Assembly (NCBI RefSeq): GCF_020217425.1
Contig: NZ_CP084090.1
Span: forward strand, 3,224,001 to 3,288,000
Length of the DNA stretch: 64,000 bases
Reading direction: 5' to 3'
From: Halomicrobium urmianum
GTDB lineage: Archaea > Halobacteriota > Halobacteria > Halobacteriales > Haloarculaceae
In this document: in pieces, positions 36,955 through 45,188 of the stretch
How the letters are laid out: the number at the start of each line of letters is the position of its first letter
How positions within the stretch are numbered: the first letter of the stretch is position 1
Made by a program: the position numbers and the translations under genes
Notes under the pieces: model-generated
What the model saw: the letters and a program-made list of their open reading frames with translations, nothing else
Told to the model about the DNA's origin: nothing
Database searches by the model: none

Positions 36955-38163
36955 TTAGTCGTCCGCGGGCGTCGCGGGCGCGGCGGCGACGCTGCCCGGT
37001 TCGATGGCGTCGAGGCAGGCCAGCCAGTCGCGCATGTACTCCCCGCAGTGGTTGAGGAAGGCGCCGTTCTCCCAGTCCGAGAAGTCGCCGGTCGCGAGCG
37101 CGTCAGCCATCGCCCGGAAGACCCCGGCGTAGCTGCTCGCGTCGGCGCCGACTCTGTCGGACGGGTTCTCCGCCCGACCGTCTCGTCGGACCTCCGGTCC
37201 CACGCGGTCGATCACTTCCCAGACGTGCTCGTTGAGCTCCAGCCCGTGGACCTCGTTGGTCAGGTCCGAGAACGTCGAGCGGGGCGCCTTGTTGTGCTCA
37301 CAGAGCGGGTCGCCGTTGTAGATCTGCTTGCCCAGCACGTCGCAGGCGCGCTTGAGGAAGACGCCGCTCCAGATGTCGTCGAACCGGCCCACGTCCCACT
37401 CGTTGTCGTCCATCGGCAACTGGTAGAACGCGGGGACGACCTCGCGGCGGAAGGCGAGGTTCATCGAGCAGACGGTGAGGTACTGGCCGGGCGCGGCGAC
37501 GAAGTCCCGGTCGTAGTCGTCGGCCGTCGTCCGGGTCCGGGCCTGTCCCTGCAGGTCGCCGTCCATCAGGATGCGGACGGCGTCGAGGTCGGGGACGTTG
37601 GTCCACAGGCCCTGCGAGGCGACCACGTCGTCGACGCGGACGCGCTCGGTCTCGACCGTCTCGTCCATCGCGGCGTAGGGGTAGCCCCGCGGGTACAGGT
37701 CGTGGTCGGACTGGTAGAGCACGTTGACCCACCGTTCGCTGGCGCTGACCTGCTCGACCTCCCCCTCGAACGCGAGGTTGGCCATGTGCGTGCCGAAGAA
37801 GTCGACGTCCTCGTGGGGGAGCGTGTCGTCGTCGACGAACACGCCGTACTCGAAGTCGTTGGCCCACAGGTACAGCAGCCCGAAGGAGGTCTGGGCGTGG
37901 CTGGCCTCGGGGATCAGGTGGTCGTACTCGGCGACGCCGTGCTCGGCGAACCACGCTTCGCGCCGACTACCGTCGAACACCTCGCCGGTGACGTCCAGAT
38001 CGGCGAGCATCCGCTCCATACCGTCCGTATCACAGAAGTCCTCGGTCACCAGGACGAAGTGGAGGCGGTCGGTGTCGAACCCGTGGTCCCGGGCGTTCTC
38101 GACGTAGGCCTCGACGCAGTCCCACTCGCGAACCGTGGGGACGATGACGCAGATGTCTGCCAT
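36955..38163 (-). CDS. RGP/UDP-arabinopyranose mutase-like glycosyltransferase
   Basis: 402 residues. It resembles the reversibly glycosylated polypeptide (GT75) family: an N-terminal CVIVPTVREWDCVEAYV, the metal-binding VDDDTLPHED near residues 110-119, LYPRGYPYAAMDE (about 156-168) and DDIWSGVFLKRACD (about 260-273). Family members either glycosylate themselves or interconvert UDP-arabinose forms. It has no membrane span. It precedes the iron importer by 37 nt on the same strand and has its own perfect iron box (38174-38191), so it is probably produced under iron limitation. The sugar substrate is unknown. Confidence 0.8.
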   Translation of the reverse strand: MADICVIVPTVREWDCVEAYVENARDHGFDTDRLHFVLVTEDFCDTDGMERMLADLDVTGEVFDGSRREAWFAEHGVAEYDHLIPEASHAQTSFGLLYLWANDFEYGVFVDDDTLPHEDVDFFGTHMANLAFEGEVEQVSASERWVNVLYQSDHDLYPRGYPYAAMDETVETERVRVDDVVASQGLWTNVPDLDAVRILMDGDLQGQARTRTTADDYDRDFVAAPGQYLTVCSMNLAFRREVVPAFYQLPMDDNEWDVGRFDDIWSGVFLKRACDVLGKQIYNGDPLCEHNKAPRSTFSDLTNEVHGLELNEHVWEVIDRVGPEVRRDGRAENPSDRVGADASSYAGVFRAMADALATGDFSDWENGAFLNHCGEYMRDWLACLDAIEPGSVAAAPATPADD

Positions 38164-38173
38164 TGTCGGCAGT

Positions 38174-38191
38174 CTTTAGGCCAGCCTAAAG
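38174..38191. promoter_or_regulatory. iron box before the RGP-like gene
   Basis: CTTTAGG-CCAG-CCTAAAG, an 18-bp palindrome with perfect half-sites, ends 10 nt before the ATG at 38163. Half-sites are the same as at 36921, 44322 and (partly) 45129. Confidence 0.75.
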
Positions 38192-38303
38192 TACCTGTCG
38201 TTGTCCACTCGTTCCCACGTGGGCATCGGTAGCGAGGGACGCCGCCCGCTTCGCGGATCGTCTAGGGCGAACTATTATTTAGCTGTGTGCGGCGATTCCA
38301 ACT

Positions 38304-39083
38304 ATGAGCGAGTCAAGCGAGGGCGGCCCCCCGGCGACCGGATCCCTCGCCGGTCAGACCTGTCTGGTGACCGGCGCGTCGCGGGGCATCGGCCACGGAA
38401 TCGCCGAGGACCTCGGCGCACACGGCGCCGAGGTGGTCGTCAACTACCGTTCCTCCCGGAACGAGGCGGAGTCGGTCGTCGACGCCATCGAGTCCGCAGG
38501 CGGGGCGGCGATCGCCGCGCAGACGGACGTCTCCGTCAAAGCGGAGGTCGAGGCGATGCGGGACCGCGTCCACGAGGCCTTCGGCCCGGTGGACGTCGTC
38601 GTCAACAACGCCGGGATCACCGTTGACAAGCCCTTCGACGAGATGACGCGCGAGGACTGGGACGCGGTGATCGACGTCAACCTCGGCGGCGTGTTCAACG
38701 TCACCAAGACCTTCTACGACGACGTCTGCGAGGCTCAGGACGGCCGACTGATCAACATCTCCTCGGTGGTCGGCCAGCAGGGCAACTACGGCCAGGCCAA
38801 CTACGCGACGACGAAGGCGGGGCTGTTCGGCTTCACGCGGACGCTGGCCCTCGAGATGGCCAGCACGGGCTCGACGGCCAACTGCATCGCGCCCGGGTTC
38901 GTCGCGACGGACATGCTGGACGAGGTCCCTAAGCGAGTCCAGGAGAAGATCCTCCGTGAGATCCCCCTCGATCGGTTCGCGACGATCGAGGACGTCGCCC
39001 CGATCGTCCGCTTCGTGGCGAGCCAGGAATCAAGTTACATGACCGGGCAGGTACTGGGCGTCAACGGCGGCATGGAGTGGTAA
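38304..39083 (+). CDS. phaB: 3-ketoacyl-CoA/ACP reductase, SDR family (PhaB/FabG)
   Basis: 259 residues. Classical SDR motifs: [10 protein letters not shown] near 22-31, NNAG near 100, catalytic Ser154, Tyr167 and Lys171 with FabG spacing. It reduces a 3-ketoacyl thioester with NADPH. It is followed one base later by an acyl-CoA carboxylase beta subunit and, further on, by a two-subunit thiolase. That grouping supports a role as PHA-precursor (acetoacetyl/3-ketovaleryl-CoA) reductase in haloarchaea, which lack a normal fatty acid synthase. A general beta-oxidation or modified-pathway role is possible. Confidence 0.85.
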   Translation: MSESSEGGPPATGSLAGQTCLVTGASRGIGHGIAEDLGAHGAEVVVNYRSSRNEAESVVDAIESAGGAAIAAQTDVSVKAEVEAMRDRVHEAFGPVDVVVNNAGITVDKPFDEMTREDWDAVIDVNLGGVFNVTKTFYDDVCEAQDGRLINISSVVGQQGNYGQANYATTKAGLFGFTRTLALEMASTGSTANCIAPGFVATDMLDEVPKRVQEKILREIPLDRFATIEDVAPIVRFVASQESSYMTGQVLGVNGGMEW

Positions 39084-39084
39084 G

Positions 39085-40680
39085 ATGAGCAAGCAGGACG
39101 AACCGGACCAGTCGGCAGGCGCACAGGACGACGGCGAGACCGATCCCGTCGAGGAACTGCGCGAGCGGCGCCGCGAGGCGGAACTGGGCGGCGGCGAGGC
39201 CCGCATCGAGCGCCAGCACGAGAAGGGCAAGATGACCGCCCGCGAGCGCATCGACTACCTCGTCGACGACGGCACCTTCACAGAGGTCGATCCCTTCGTC
39301 GAGCACCGCTCGACGAACTTCGGGATGGACGAGAAGCAGTTCCCGGGCGACGCCGTCGTCACCGGCTACGGCGAAGTCGACGGGCGCAAGGTGTTCCTCT
39401 TCGCCCACGACTTCACGGTCCTGGGCGGGTCGGTCGGCGAGGTCGTCGCCGACAAGATCTGCAAGGTGATGGACCGGGCCATCGAGAACGGCGTGCCAGT
39501 CATCGGCCTCAACGACTCCGGCGGCGCGCGCATCCAGGAGGGCGTCGACTCGCTGGTGGGCTTCGCGAAGATCTTCGAGCGCAACACGAAGGCGTCGGGG
39601 CTCATCCCCCAGATCTCGGCGATCATGGGCCCCTGCGCCGGCGGCGCGACCTACTCGCCGGCGCTGACGGACTTCACCTTCATGGTGAACGACACGAGCC
39701 ACATGTTCATCACGGGGCCGGACGTCATCCAGACGGTCACCGGCGAGCAGGTCTCGAAGGAGGAGCTGGGTGGTGCGCAATCGCACTCCTCGAAGTCCGG
39801 TGTGGCCCACTTCGCCTACGACAGCGAGGAGGAGGCGCTCGACAACATCCGGCGGCTCCTCTCCTATCTCCCGCAGAACAACATGGAGGACCCGCCGGCG
39901 GTCCGGTCGTGGGACGACCCCGACCGGCCGGTGCCGGAGGTCGCCGACATCGTGCCCTCGGCCCCGCGCAAGCCCTACGACATGACGCGGGTGATCGACG
40001 AGATCGTCGACGAGGACTCGTTCTTCGAGGTCCATGAGAACTGGGCGCGCAACGTCGTCGTCGGCTTCGCGCGCATGGACGGTCGCTCGGTCGGCATCGT
40101 CGCCAACCAGCCCCGCGTCAGCGCCGGGACGCTGGACATCGAGGCCTCCGAGAAGGCCGCCCGCTTCGTGCGCTTCTGCGACTCGTTCAACGTCCCGATC
40201 TGCACGTTCGTGGACGTCCCCGGCTTCATGCCCGGGACCGACCAGGAGCACAACGGCATCATCCGCCGGGGCGCGAAGCTGATCTACGCCTACGCCGAGG
40301 CAACCGTCCCGCTGCTGTCGGTCGTCGTGCGCAAGGCCTACGGCGGGGCGTACATCGTCATGTCCTCGAAGTTCCTCGGCTCGGACGTCAACTACGCCTG
40401 GCCCGGATCGGAGATGGCCGTGCTGGGCCCGCGGGGGGCCGTCAACATCCTCTACCGAGACGAGCTCGGCAAGGCCGACGACACCGAGGCCAGGCGACAG
40501 GAACTGATGGCCGAGTTCCGCGAGGAGTTCGCCCACCCCTACGGGCCCGCGAAGCGGGGCTACCTCGACGATATCATCGAGCCCGAGGAGACGCGCAGGC
40601 GGCTCATCGACGACCTGGACCTGCTGCAGCGCAAGCGCGAGGACACGCCACCGAAGGACCACGGCAACATCCCCCTGTGA
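39085..40680 (+). CDS. pccB: acyl-CoA (propionyl/acetyl-CoA) carboxylase, carboxyltransferase subunit
   Basis: 531 residues, the full length of biotin-dependent acyl-CoA carboxylase beta subunits. Two crotonase-like halves are present; oxyanion-hole glycines are in [14 protein letters not shown] (about 184) and [17 protein letters not shown] (about 419). It transfers carboxyl from carboxybiotin to propionyl-CoA (or acetyl-CoA). The biotin carboxylase/carrier subunit is not in the window. In Haloferax the enzyme has a third small subunit, PccX; the next gene is a candidate. The biotin genes at 49-54 kb would supply its cofactor. Confidence 0.92.
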   Translation: MSKQDEPDQSAGAQDDGETDPVEELRERRREAELGGGEARIERQHEKGKMTARERIDYLVDDGTFTEVDPFVEHRSTNFGMDEKQFPGDAVVTGYGEVDGRKVFLFAHDFTVLGGSVGEVVADKICKVMDRAIENGVPVIGLNDSGGARIQEGVDSLVGFAKIFERNTKASGLIPQISAIMGPCAGGATYSPALTDFTFMVNDTSHMFITGPDVIQTVTGEQVSKEELGGAQSHSSKSGVAHFAYDSEEEALDNIRRLLSYLPQNNMEDPPAVRSWDDPDRPVPEVADIVPSAPRKPYDMTRVIDEIVDEDSFFEVHENWARNVVVGFARMDGRSVGIVANQPRVSAGTLDIEASEKAARFVRFCDSFNVPICTFVDVPGFMPGTDQEHNGIIRRGAKLIYAYAEATVPLLSVVVRKAYGGAYIVMSSKFLGSDVNYAWPGSEMAVLGPRGAVNILYRDELGKADDTEARRQELMAEFREEFAHPYGPAKRGYLDDIIEPEETRRRLIDDLDLLQRKREDTPPKDHGNIPL

Positions 40681-40682
40681 CC

Positions 40683-41027
40683 ATGGCGGTGGAACGGACC
40701 GACGAGGACGGGGCGACGGACGACGGAGCAGACGCGGAGCCGGACGCCGAGGCGGGGACGGCGACGGTCACGCTCGACGGCGAGTCCCTCGCGGTGGACG
40801 TCCCAGACGACGCGACGGCGGCGGAGGCGGCCGCCATCGCAGCAGCGATCGGCACGCACCTGTACGACCGGCGACGCGCCGCGGCGGCGGCAGCGGCCGC
40901 TGACGACGGATCCGATGCGGTCGACCGGTGGACGTTGACCGGTCGCCTGCGCGGCGTCGGCAAGCGCCGCTTCCCCCGCGACGTGCAGCGAGGCGAGGAG
41001 TGGAAAGCGGCCGGCCGCTCGTTCTGA
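40683..41027 (+). CDS. small acyl-CoA carboxylase subunit (PccX-like)
   Basis: 114 residues from ATG at 40683, two bases after the beta-subunit stop; a GTG at 40677 would give a GTGA overlap. The N-terminal 20 residues are acidic and disordered. The core ([20 protein letters not shown], then [18 protein letters not shown]) is short and helical, and a basic Trp-containing tail ([18 protein letters not shown]) ends it. Position and size agree with PccX, the small essential subunit of haloarchaeal propionyl-CoA carboxylase. Similarity to bacterial epsilon subunits is weak. Confidence 0.72.
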   Translation: MAVERTDEDGATDDGADAEPDAEAGTATVTLDGESLAVDVPDDATAAEAAAIAAAIGTHLYDRRRAAAAAAAADDGSDAVDRWTLTGRLRGVGKRRFPRDVQRGEEWKAAGRSF

Positions 41028-41057
41028 AGGCCGGGCCCGGACGTTTCGACGCCGTTC

Positions 41058-41237
41058 TCAGTGGAACTCCCGCAGTACCTCGAGGTCGCGGGTCGTCTTC
41101 GCGAACTCGCGGGCCGGGTGCGTCTCGCCGCAGTGGTCGCAGGTGAACTCCGACGACGGGGCCGGCATGTCGACGACTTTTGCTTCCCAGTGCTCGCCGC
41201 AATCAGGACACTGCAGTTGCATCCACGATTCCTGCAT
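41058..41237 (-). CDS. 59-aa zinc-ribbon protein
   Basis: A short minus-strand gene with two CxxC knuckles, CPDCGEHW (residues about 10-17) and CDHCGETH (about 33-40), which should bind one zinc. The rest is a compact basic/acidic tail (REFAKTTRDLEVLREFH). ATG at 41237 is used; an inner ATG at 41222 is possible, and a longer frame reaches 41264. Its function is unknown. Such mini zinc-finger proteins are abundant in haloarchaea. It lies convergent to the carboxylase cluster, in the gap before the thiolase. Confidence 0.7.
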   Translation of the reverse strand: MQESWMQLQCPDCGEHWEAKVVDMPAPSSEFTCDHCGETHPAREFAKTTRDLEVLREFH

Positions 41238-41350
41238 AATCGACTGACGGACCGGAACGGGCAAGTGTTTTCCGTAATATCATCTGACAGGTAGTGGCAA
41301 TAACACGTCGAACCGCAAGGAACACAACGCACCCCTGCGACGCCCCGGGC

Positions 41351-42502
41351 ATGGGAGTAGCCGTCATCGGTGCGTCGATGACCCAGTTCGGCCAGCGCGA
41401 CGCCTGGATCCGCGAGTTGCTCGCGGAGGCGGGCGAGGCGTGTCTGGCCGACGCCGACGTACCGCCGGACGAAGTCGATCACCTCTACGTCTCGAACATG
41501 GCCAGCGGCGAGTTCGAGGGGCAGGGCGGCGTCATGAACGCCCTGGCCCACGACCTCGGGCTCATGCCGGCCTACAGTGAGCGCGTCGATCAGACCTCCT
41601 CCTCGGGCGGTGCCGGCATCTACGAGGCCTGGCAGTCGGTCGCCTCCGGCGCCAGCGACGTGACGCTGCTCGTCGGCGGCGAGAAGATGACCCACAAGAC
41701 GACGCCGGAGGCCACGGACATCATCGCTTCCATCACCCACCCCGTCGAGTACAAGCACGGCGTCACCCTGCCATCCTTCGCGGGGCTGACGGCGCGCCAC
41801 TACCTCGAGCGCTTCGACGCGCCACGCGAGTCGCTCGCGCAGGTGGCCGTCAAGAACCACAGGAACGGCGTGGACAACCCCCACGCCCAGTTCCGGAAGG
41901 AGGTGGACGTGGAGACGGTCCTGGAGTCGCCCATCGTCGCCGACCCGCTGCGCCTCTACGACTTCTGTCCCATCACGGACGGCAGCGCGGCGCTCATGTT
42001 CTGCGACGAGGACCTCGCCGAGGAGTACGCGGACGACTACGCCGTCGTCTCCGGCATCGGCGGCGCGACGGACACACACGTCGTCCACGAGCGCGACGAC
42101 CCGACCGTGATGGGCGGCGTCGTCGAGTCGGGCCGGCAGGCCTACGAGATGGCCGGTCTCGGCCCGGACGACGTCGACGTCGCCGAACTGCACGACATGT
42201 TCACCATCCTCGAGTTCCTCCAGATGGAGGGGCTGGACTTCGCCGAGCAGGGCGAGGCCTGGCAGCACGTCCAGGAGGGTCGCACGGAGAAGGACGGCGA
42301 ACTGCCGATCAACACCTCCGGCGGCCTGAAGTCCAAGGGCCACCCGCTGGGCGCCAGCGGCGTCGCACAGGGCTACGAGATCTACGAGCAGGTCGTCGGC
42401 GAGGCCGGACCGCGCCAGGTCGAGGCCGACGTCGGCCTGGCCTGCAACGTCGGCGGATTCGGCAACTGCGTGATCACGACTATCATGGAGGCGGGACAAT
42501 GA
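41351..42502 (+). CDS. acetyl-CoA C-acyltransferase (thiolase), alpha subunit
   Basis: 383 residues of the archaeal thiolase group that pairs with an OB-fold (DUF35) partner. The nucleophile region reads DQTSSSGGAG (residues 80-89), where classical thiolases have a cysteine (C-A-S-G); the position is serine (Ser83). The catalytic histidine segment GHPLGASG is intact (about 333-340), and the C-terminus ends NVGGFGNCVIT. Haloarchaeal PhaA/BktB-type thiolases have been described with such a Ser-based active site, as I recall. The stop overlaps the start of the beta gene (ATGA). It would condense two acyl-CoAs for PHA or mevalonate precursors. Confidence 0.87.
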   Translation: MGVAVIGASMTQFGQRDAWIRELLAEAGEACLADADVPPDEVDHLYVSNMASGEFEGQGGVMNALAHDLGLMPAYSERVDQTSSSGGAGIYEAWQSVASGASDVTLLVGGEKMTHKTTPEATDIIASITHPVEYKHGVTLPSFAGLTARHYLERFDAPRESLAQVAVKNHRNGVDNPHAQFRKEVDVETVLESPIVADPLRLYDFCPITDGSAALMFCDEDLAEEYADDYAVVSGIGGATDTHVVHERDDPTVMGGVVESGRQAYEMAGLGPDDVDVAELHDMFTILEFLQMEGLDFAEQGEAWQHVQEGRTEKDGELPINTSGGLKSKGHPLGASGVAQGYEIYEQVVGEAGPRQVEADVGLACNVGGFGNCVITTIMEAGQ

Positions 42503-42879
42503 GCTTCGACGCCCACGTCTGCCCGAACGGGCACGCGACCTACCCCGGGCACGCGCTCTGCCCGGAGTGCGGCGAACCGCAGGACGAGACGGTCGACCTC
42601 TCCGACCGCGAGGCCGAGGTCGTCACCTGGACCCACAGCACGAAGACGCCGCCGGGCGTCCGCGAGCCGAACACGCTCGCCATCGTCGAATTCGACGTGA
42701 GCGACGACGTCGACGCCGACGACGTCGTCCGCGCCATCGGCCAGGTGACCACCGACGAGGTCGAGACCGGCGATACGGTCGAACCGGTGTACGTCGAGGA
42801 GCTCCGGGATCCCGAGGCCGGGATCAAGGAACCGGAGAGTCAGGAGTGGGACGGGTATCGCTTCGAACCGACTCAGTGA
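42499..42879 (+). CDS. thiolase beta subunit, zinc-ribbon OB-fold (DUF35)
   Basis: 126 residues. An N-terminal rubredoxin-like zinc knuckle has CPNGHATYPGHALCPECGEP (C8, C21, C24). An OB-fold follows, with EVVTWTHSTKTPPGVREPN and IVEFDVSD. DUF35 proteins bind and channel acyl-CoA in archaeal thiolase complexes and are needed for activity. It overlaps the alpha gene by 4 nt. The last six codons, with the stop, are repeated 114 bp downstream (see 42860/42974). Confidence 0.87.
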   Translation: MSFDAHVCPNGHATYPGHALCPECGEPQDETVDLSDREAEVVTWTHSTKTPPGVREPNTLAIVEFDVSDDVDADDVVRAIGQVTTDEVETGDTVEPVYVEELRDPEAGIKEPESQEWDGYRFEPTQ

Positions 42880-42994
42880 GGCGTTTTAGCGCCGAATCGT
42901 CGGTTCGGAGCGATCAGTGATTTGATCCTGTCCAGTGAGGAGTTTCATCTCCGAACCACAAGATCAAGCCGGAGCTTCGAACCGACTCAGTGAG
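42860..42994 (+). repeat. 21-bp exact direct repeat bracketing 93 bp
   Basis: GCTTCGAACCGACTCAGTGAG occurs at 42860-42880 (end of the thiolase beta gene) and again at 42974-42994. Between them a related CAGTGAGGAGTTTCATCTCCG lies at about 42932. This looks like a tandem duplication of the gene tail, partly decayed. Confidence 0.75.
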
Positions 42995-43017
42995 CGCGAC
43001 GGCGCGAACGGGCGGGA

Positions 43018-43497
43018 TCAGTCGGCCGTTCCAACCCCGGCCCGTCGGTCCCGCTCGTCCAGCAGCTCGCTGGCTAGGTCGTCGAGGCACTCCGAGACGG
43101 TCGTCGTCCCCTCGTCAGTCGCGTAGGGGGCGACCTGTCGGAGGCCGTCGCCGTCGTAGAGCGCCAGGCAGACGGCCGGCGTGACCAGTTCTCGGCGCTT
43201 CTGGCCGGTCTCCATCGAGTAGCACAGCCGCGTGTCGAAGAACGGTGCGAGGCGGACGCCGGCCTCGCGCGCCCAGGCCGAGAACTCGTTGAAGCAGTCC
43301 CGCTCGGTGGACGGCGCGTCGCCGTCCCCGAGGGGAACGCGCTTCGCCCACGACGTTACGTCGAACCCGTCGAGCGCTCCCGCCGCGACGAGTCGTTCCA
43401 GATGTGCGACGCACCGCCGACGGCAGTTCTGCACCGGTTTCGGCAGGTCCTCCCGAACGTATAGCTCCGCCCGGACCGCGTCATCTGTCGTGGGCAT
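43018..43497 (-). CDS. haloarchaeal HTH-domain-like conserved protein
   Basis: 159 residues from ATG at 43497. A CRRRCVAHLERLVAAGALDG stretch near the N-terminus looks like the helix pair of an HTH-type family common in haloarchaea. DCFNEFSAWAREAGVRLAPF and YSMETGQKRRELVTPAVCLALYD follow. The C-terminus (TVSECLDDLASELLDERDRRAG) is helical. There is no catalytic motif. The promoter is very AT-rich for this genome (43510-43556, TTTAATTGTTATATTT on the plus strand), so expression may be strong or regulated. The exact function is not known. Confidence 0.7.
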   Translation of the reverse strand: MPTTDDAVRAELYVREDLPKPVQNCRRRCVAHLERLVAAGALDGFDVTSWAKRVPLGDGDAPSTERDCFNEFSAWAREAGVRLAPFFDTRLCYSMETGQKRRELVTPAVCLALYDGDGLRQVAPYATDEGTTTVSECLDDLASELLDERDRRAGVGTAD

Positions 43498-43644
43498 GGG
43501 CAGTTGACCCGTACCAACTACATCACCATAAACCATTATGATTTAATTGTTATATTTCCGCCCGTCACGGGCACGTCCGGGAGAAGCAACGCCAGCAGCG
43601 CCAGCGACGGCGGAGAACGTGCGTCTTCGACGGAGGGTCTCGGG

Positions 43645-44238
43645 TCAGGCGTCGTCGCCGTCGCCGCTCCCTCCGTCGTCGTCGAACTCGTCCTTGATGG
43701 ACCGCAGTTCAGCGTCGACGTCGACGGGGACGTCCCGGGGCTCGTCTGCGTCGTCCTCGATGCCCCCAGCCCGCGCGCCCGTCTCTGCGTCCGAGTCGCC
43801 GTCTGCGGACACGAGTCGGTCCTCGACGTCCTCGCGCAGCCGTCGCGCTTCATCGAGTAGCTCACGCGCGTCCTCGTCCTCGGGTCGGCCCTCGACGGCG
43901 TCCTGGAGGTCGGCCAGCGCGCCGTCGAGCCGCGAGAGGCTCGCGCGGCTGAGTCGCTCGGCGCGGTCGCGCACCTCGCCGCTGGCGCCCGTCGTCGGCG
44001 GGCGGCCGTCGGCCATCCGCAGCGCCCGCTGGAGGAGCTTCAGCGCCTCCACGTTGGTCCGGAGGACGAGAATGGCCGCGGGGATGGCCACGTCGCTGGT
44101 GAACCGCATCAGTTCCCGGGGACTGGGCGGGCGCGGCCGACCGCCCTCGGTGCGGGGCTCGAACTCCCGCTCGAGGGCTCGGAGGGCGTCGACCAGCTCA
44201 CCCACCTGCCGCCCGAGGTCGTCGTCGCCGGTGCTCAT
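43645..44238 (-). CDS. conserved haloarchaeal protein with acidic coiled tail
   Basis: 197 residues from ATG at 44238. Residues about 1-35 are a helix (LGRQVGELVDALRALEREFE). A mid-section (ELMRFTSDVAIPAAILVLRT) is amphipathic or weakly membrane-associated, continuing with NVEALKLLQRALRMADGR. The C-terminal half is an acidic, charged coiled coil. I recognise this as a haloarchaea-restricted family of unknown function. It is divergent from the small iron-box-controlled gene at 44346, so the two share a promoter region. Confidence 0.7.
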   Translation of the reverse strand: MSTGDDDLGRQVGELVDALRALEREFEPRTEGGRPRPPSPRELMRFTSDVAIPAAILVLRTNVEALKLLQRALRMADGRPPTTGASGEVRDRAERLSRASLSRLDGALADLQDAVEGRPEDEDARELLDEARRLREDVEDRLVSADGDSDAETGARAGGIEDDADEPRDVPVDVDAELRSIKDEFDDDGGSGDGDDA

Positions 44239-44296
44239 GTCGCCGACTTGGCGAGTCAGGTACAAAAAGGACCCGTCGCCGCCGGCCGTCGTGGAA

Positions 44297-44337
44297 TTAG
44301 GCCGACCAAAATCCTTATGGCTTTAGGTGCGCCTAAC
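44297..44337. promoter_or_regulatory. double iron box between 44238 and 44346
   Basis: Two sites lie 25 nt apart: TTAGGCCGACCAAA (44297-44310, imperfect) and TTAGGTGCGCCTAA (44323-44336, perfect palindrome). Between them ATCCTTATGG (44311-44320) could be the TATA element. The pair sits in the promoter of the 57-aa gene and 60 bp from the divergent gene, so either or both may be metal-regulated. Confidence 0.65.
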
Positions 44338-44345
44338 TCCTCGTA

Positions 44346-44519
44346 ATGAGCGAGGTCTCGGACGGACGAGTCGAAGCGGAACTGGACGACGACGAACTCG
44401 AGGACGAAGTGGTCGCGGTCACCGCGCACAGGAGTTCGCCCGATCGGGTCGTTTTCACCGAGGAGGACAACTCCGACGGGTGGATCGCCACCGACCTGAC
44501 CGTGGAACTCCGGCGGTAG
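44346..44519 (+). CDS. 57-aa acidic protein, iron-box controlled
   Basis: A small gene: start ATG at 44346, stop TAG at 44517-44519. The product begins MSEVSDGRVEAELDDDELED and continues with VVAVTAHRSSPDRVVFTEED, ending in WIATDLTVELRR. It is a single small beta-type domain with an acidic N-terminus; no metal-binding motif or known fold was recognised. Two iron boxes precede it and dpsA converges on it 20 bp downstream. Similar short proteins occur in other haloarchaea. A role in iron homeostasis is inferred from promoter and neighbour only. Confidence 0.72.
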   Translation: MSEVSDGRVEAELDDDELEDEVVAVTAHRSSPDRVVFTEEDNSDGWIATDLTVELRR

Positions 44520-44540
44520 TCTCCGCTCGCTGCGTTCTCC

Positions 44541-45086
44541 TTATTTCATCGCGCCCTCGAAGACGAGAGTGTCGTCCTCGAGGTAGTGCTCGACGTGGTG
44601 GGCGTCGTCCTCGACCTGGACGAGGATCTCCCGGAGGATCTCCGCCGTGGCGTGGTCGCCCAGGTTCTGCGCGAGCTCGACGTGGTCGCGCAGCGACTCG
44701 ATGATGTCGCCGTACACCTCGAGGTCGTTCTCCAGCGAGGTCCGGACGTCGTAGACGTCCTCGCCCTCCATCGGGACGGGCGAGTGCTCGGCGATCTGCT
44801 CGGGGCCGGCGACGGGCGTCCCGCCCAGGGCCTGCAGACGCTCAGCGATTTCGTCGGCCCCTTCCTCGAGGTGCTCGGCGGCGTCGCCGAGGAACTCGTG
44901 GAGGTCGAGGAACTCCGCGCCGGCGACGTTCCAGTGGTGCTTCTTCACCTGGTGGTAGAGGACGTACGTCGCCGCGAGGTCCGTGTTGAGCGCGTCGACG
45001 ATCTGCTCGGCCTTCTCCCGGTCGAGCCGCAGCGCGCTGTCCTCGACGGTACCGAACTCCTGGTGGATAGACTCCTGCTTACTCAT
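44541..45086 (-). CDS. dpsA: DpsA, ferritin-like DNA-protection protein
   Basis: 181 residues from ATG at 45086, the size of the well-studied Halobacterium DpsA. It has the Dps four-helix pattern: ATYVLYHQVKKHHWNVAG (about 39-56), LDLHEFLGDAAEHLEEGADE (about 60-79) with the ferroxidase His and acidic residues, and a late helical HATAEILREILVQVEDDAHH. It oxidises and stores iron in a dodecameric shell. An iron-box-like palindrome lies about 43 nt upstream, fitting known metal control of dpsA. Confidence 0.95.
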   Translation of the reverse strand: MSKQESIHQEFGTVEDSALRLDREKAEQIVDALNTDLAATYVLYHQVKKHHWNVAGAEFLDLHEFLGDAAEHLEEGADEIAERLQALGGTPVAGPEQIAEHSPVPMEGEDVYDVRTSLENDLEVYGDIIESLRDHVELAQNLGDHATAEILREILVQVEDDAHHVEHYLEDDTLVFEGAMK

Positions 45087-45128
45087 AGGCGTCCTATAAT
45101 TCGGCTGGATATAACTTAAAGGTTCGCG

Positions 45129-45143
45129 TTTAGGTGAACCAAA
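45129..45143. promoter_or_regulatory. iron-box-like palindrome upstream of dpsA
   Basis: TTTAGGTGAACCAAA is an imperfect match to the other boxes, with an overlapping GGTTC ... GAACC inverted repeat (45121-45140). AACTTAAAGG (45113-45122) is a possible TATA box on the plus-strand numbering. The box lies just upstream of it, a position that would suit activation as well as repression. Confidence 0.5.
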
Positions 45144-45188
45144 TTTATCGAATCGCAAAAATTCGTTTTCTATTTCCGTGCAGTTACG

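Noticed and set aside
40604-42499. 631-residue minus-strand frame over the thiolase cluster
   Set aside because: Antisense to pccX and thiolase alpha, which have clear family motifs on the plus strand.
43504-43860. Plus-strand ORF of 118 residues opposite the 43645-44238 gene
   Set aside because: Antisense of the acidic coiled-coil gene with no start signals of its own; the minus-strand gene has the better coding pattern.
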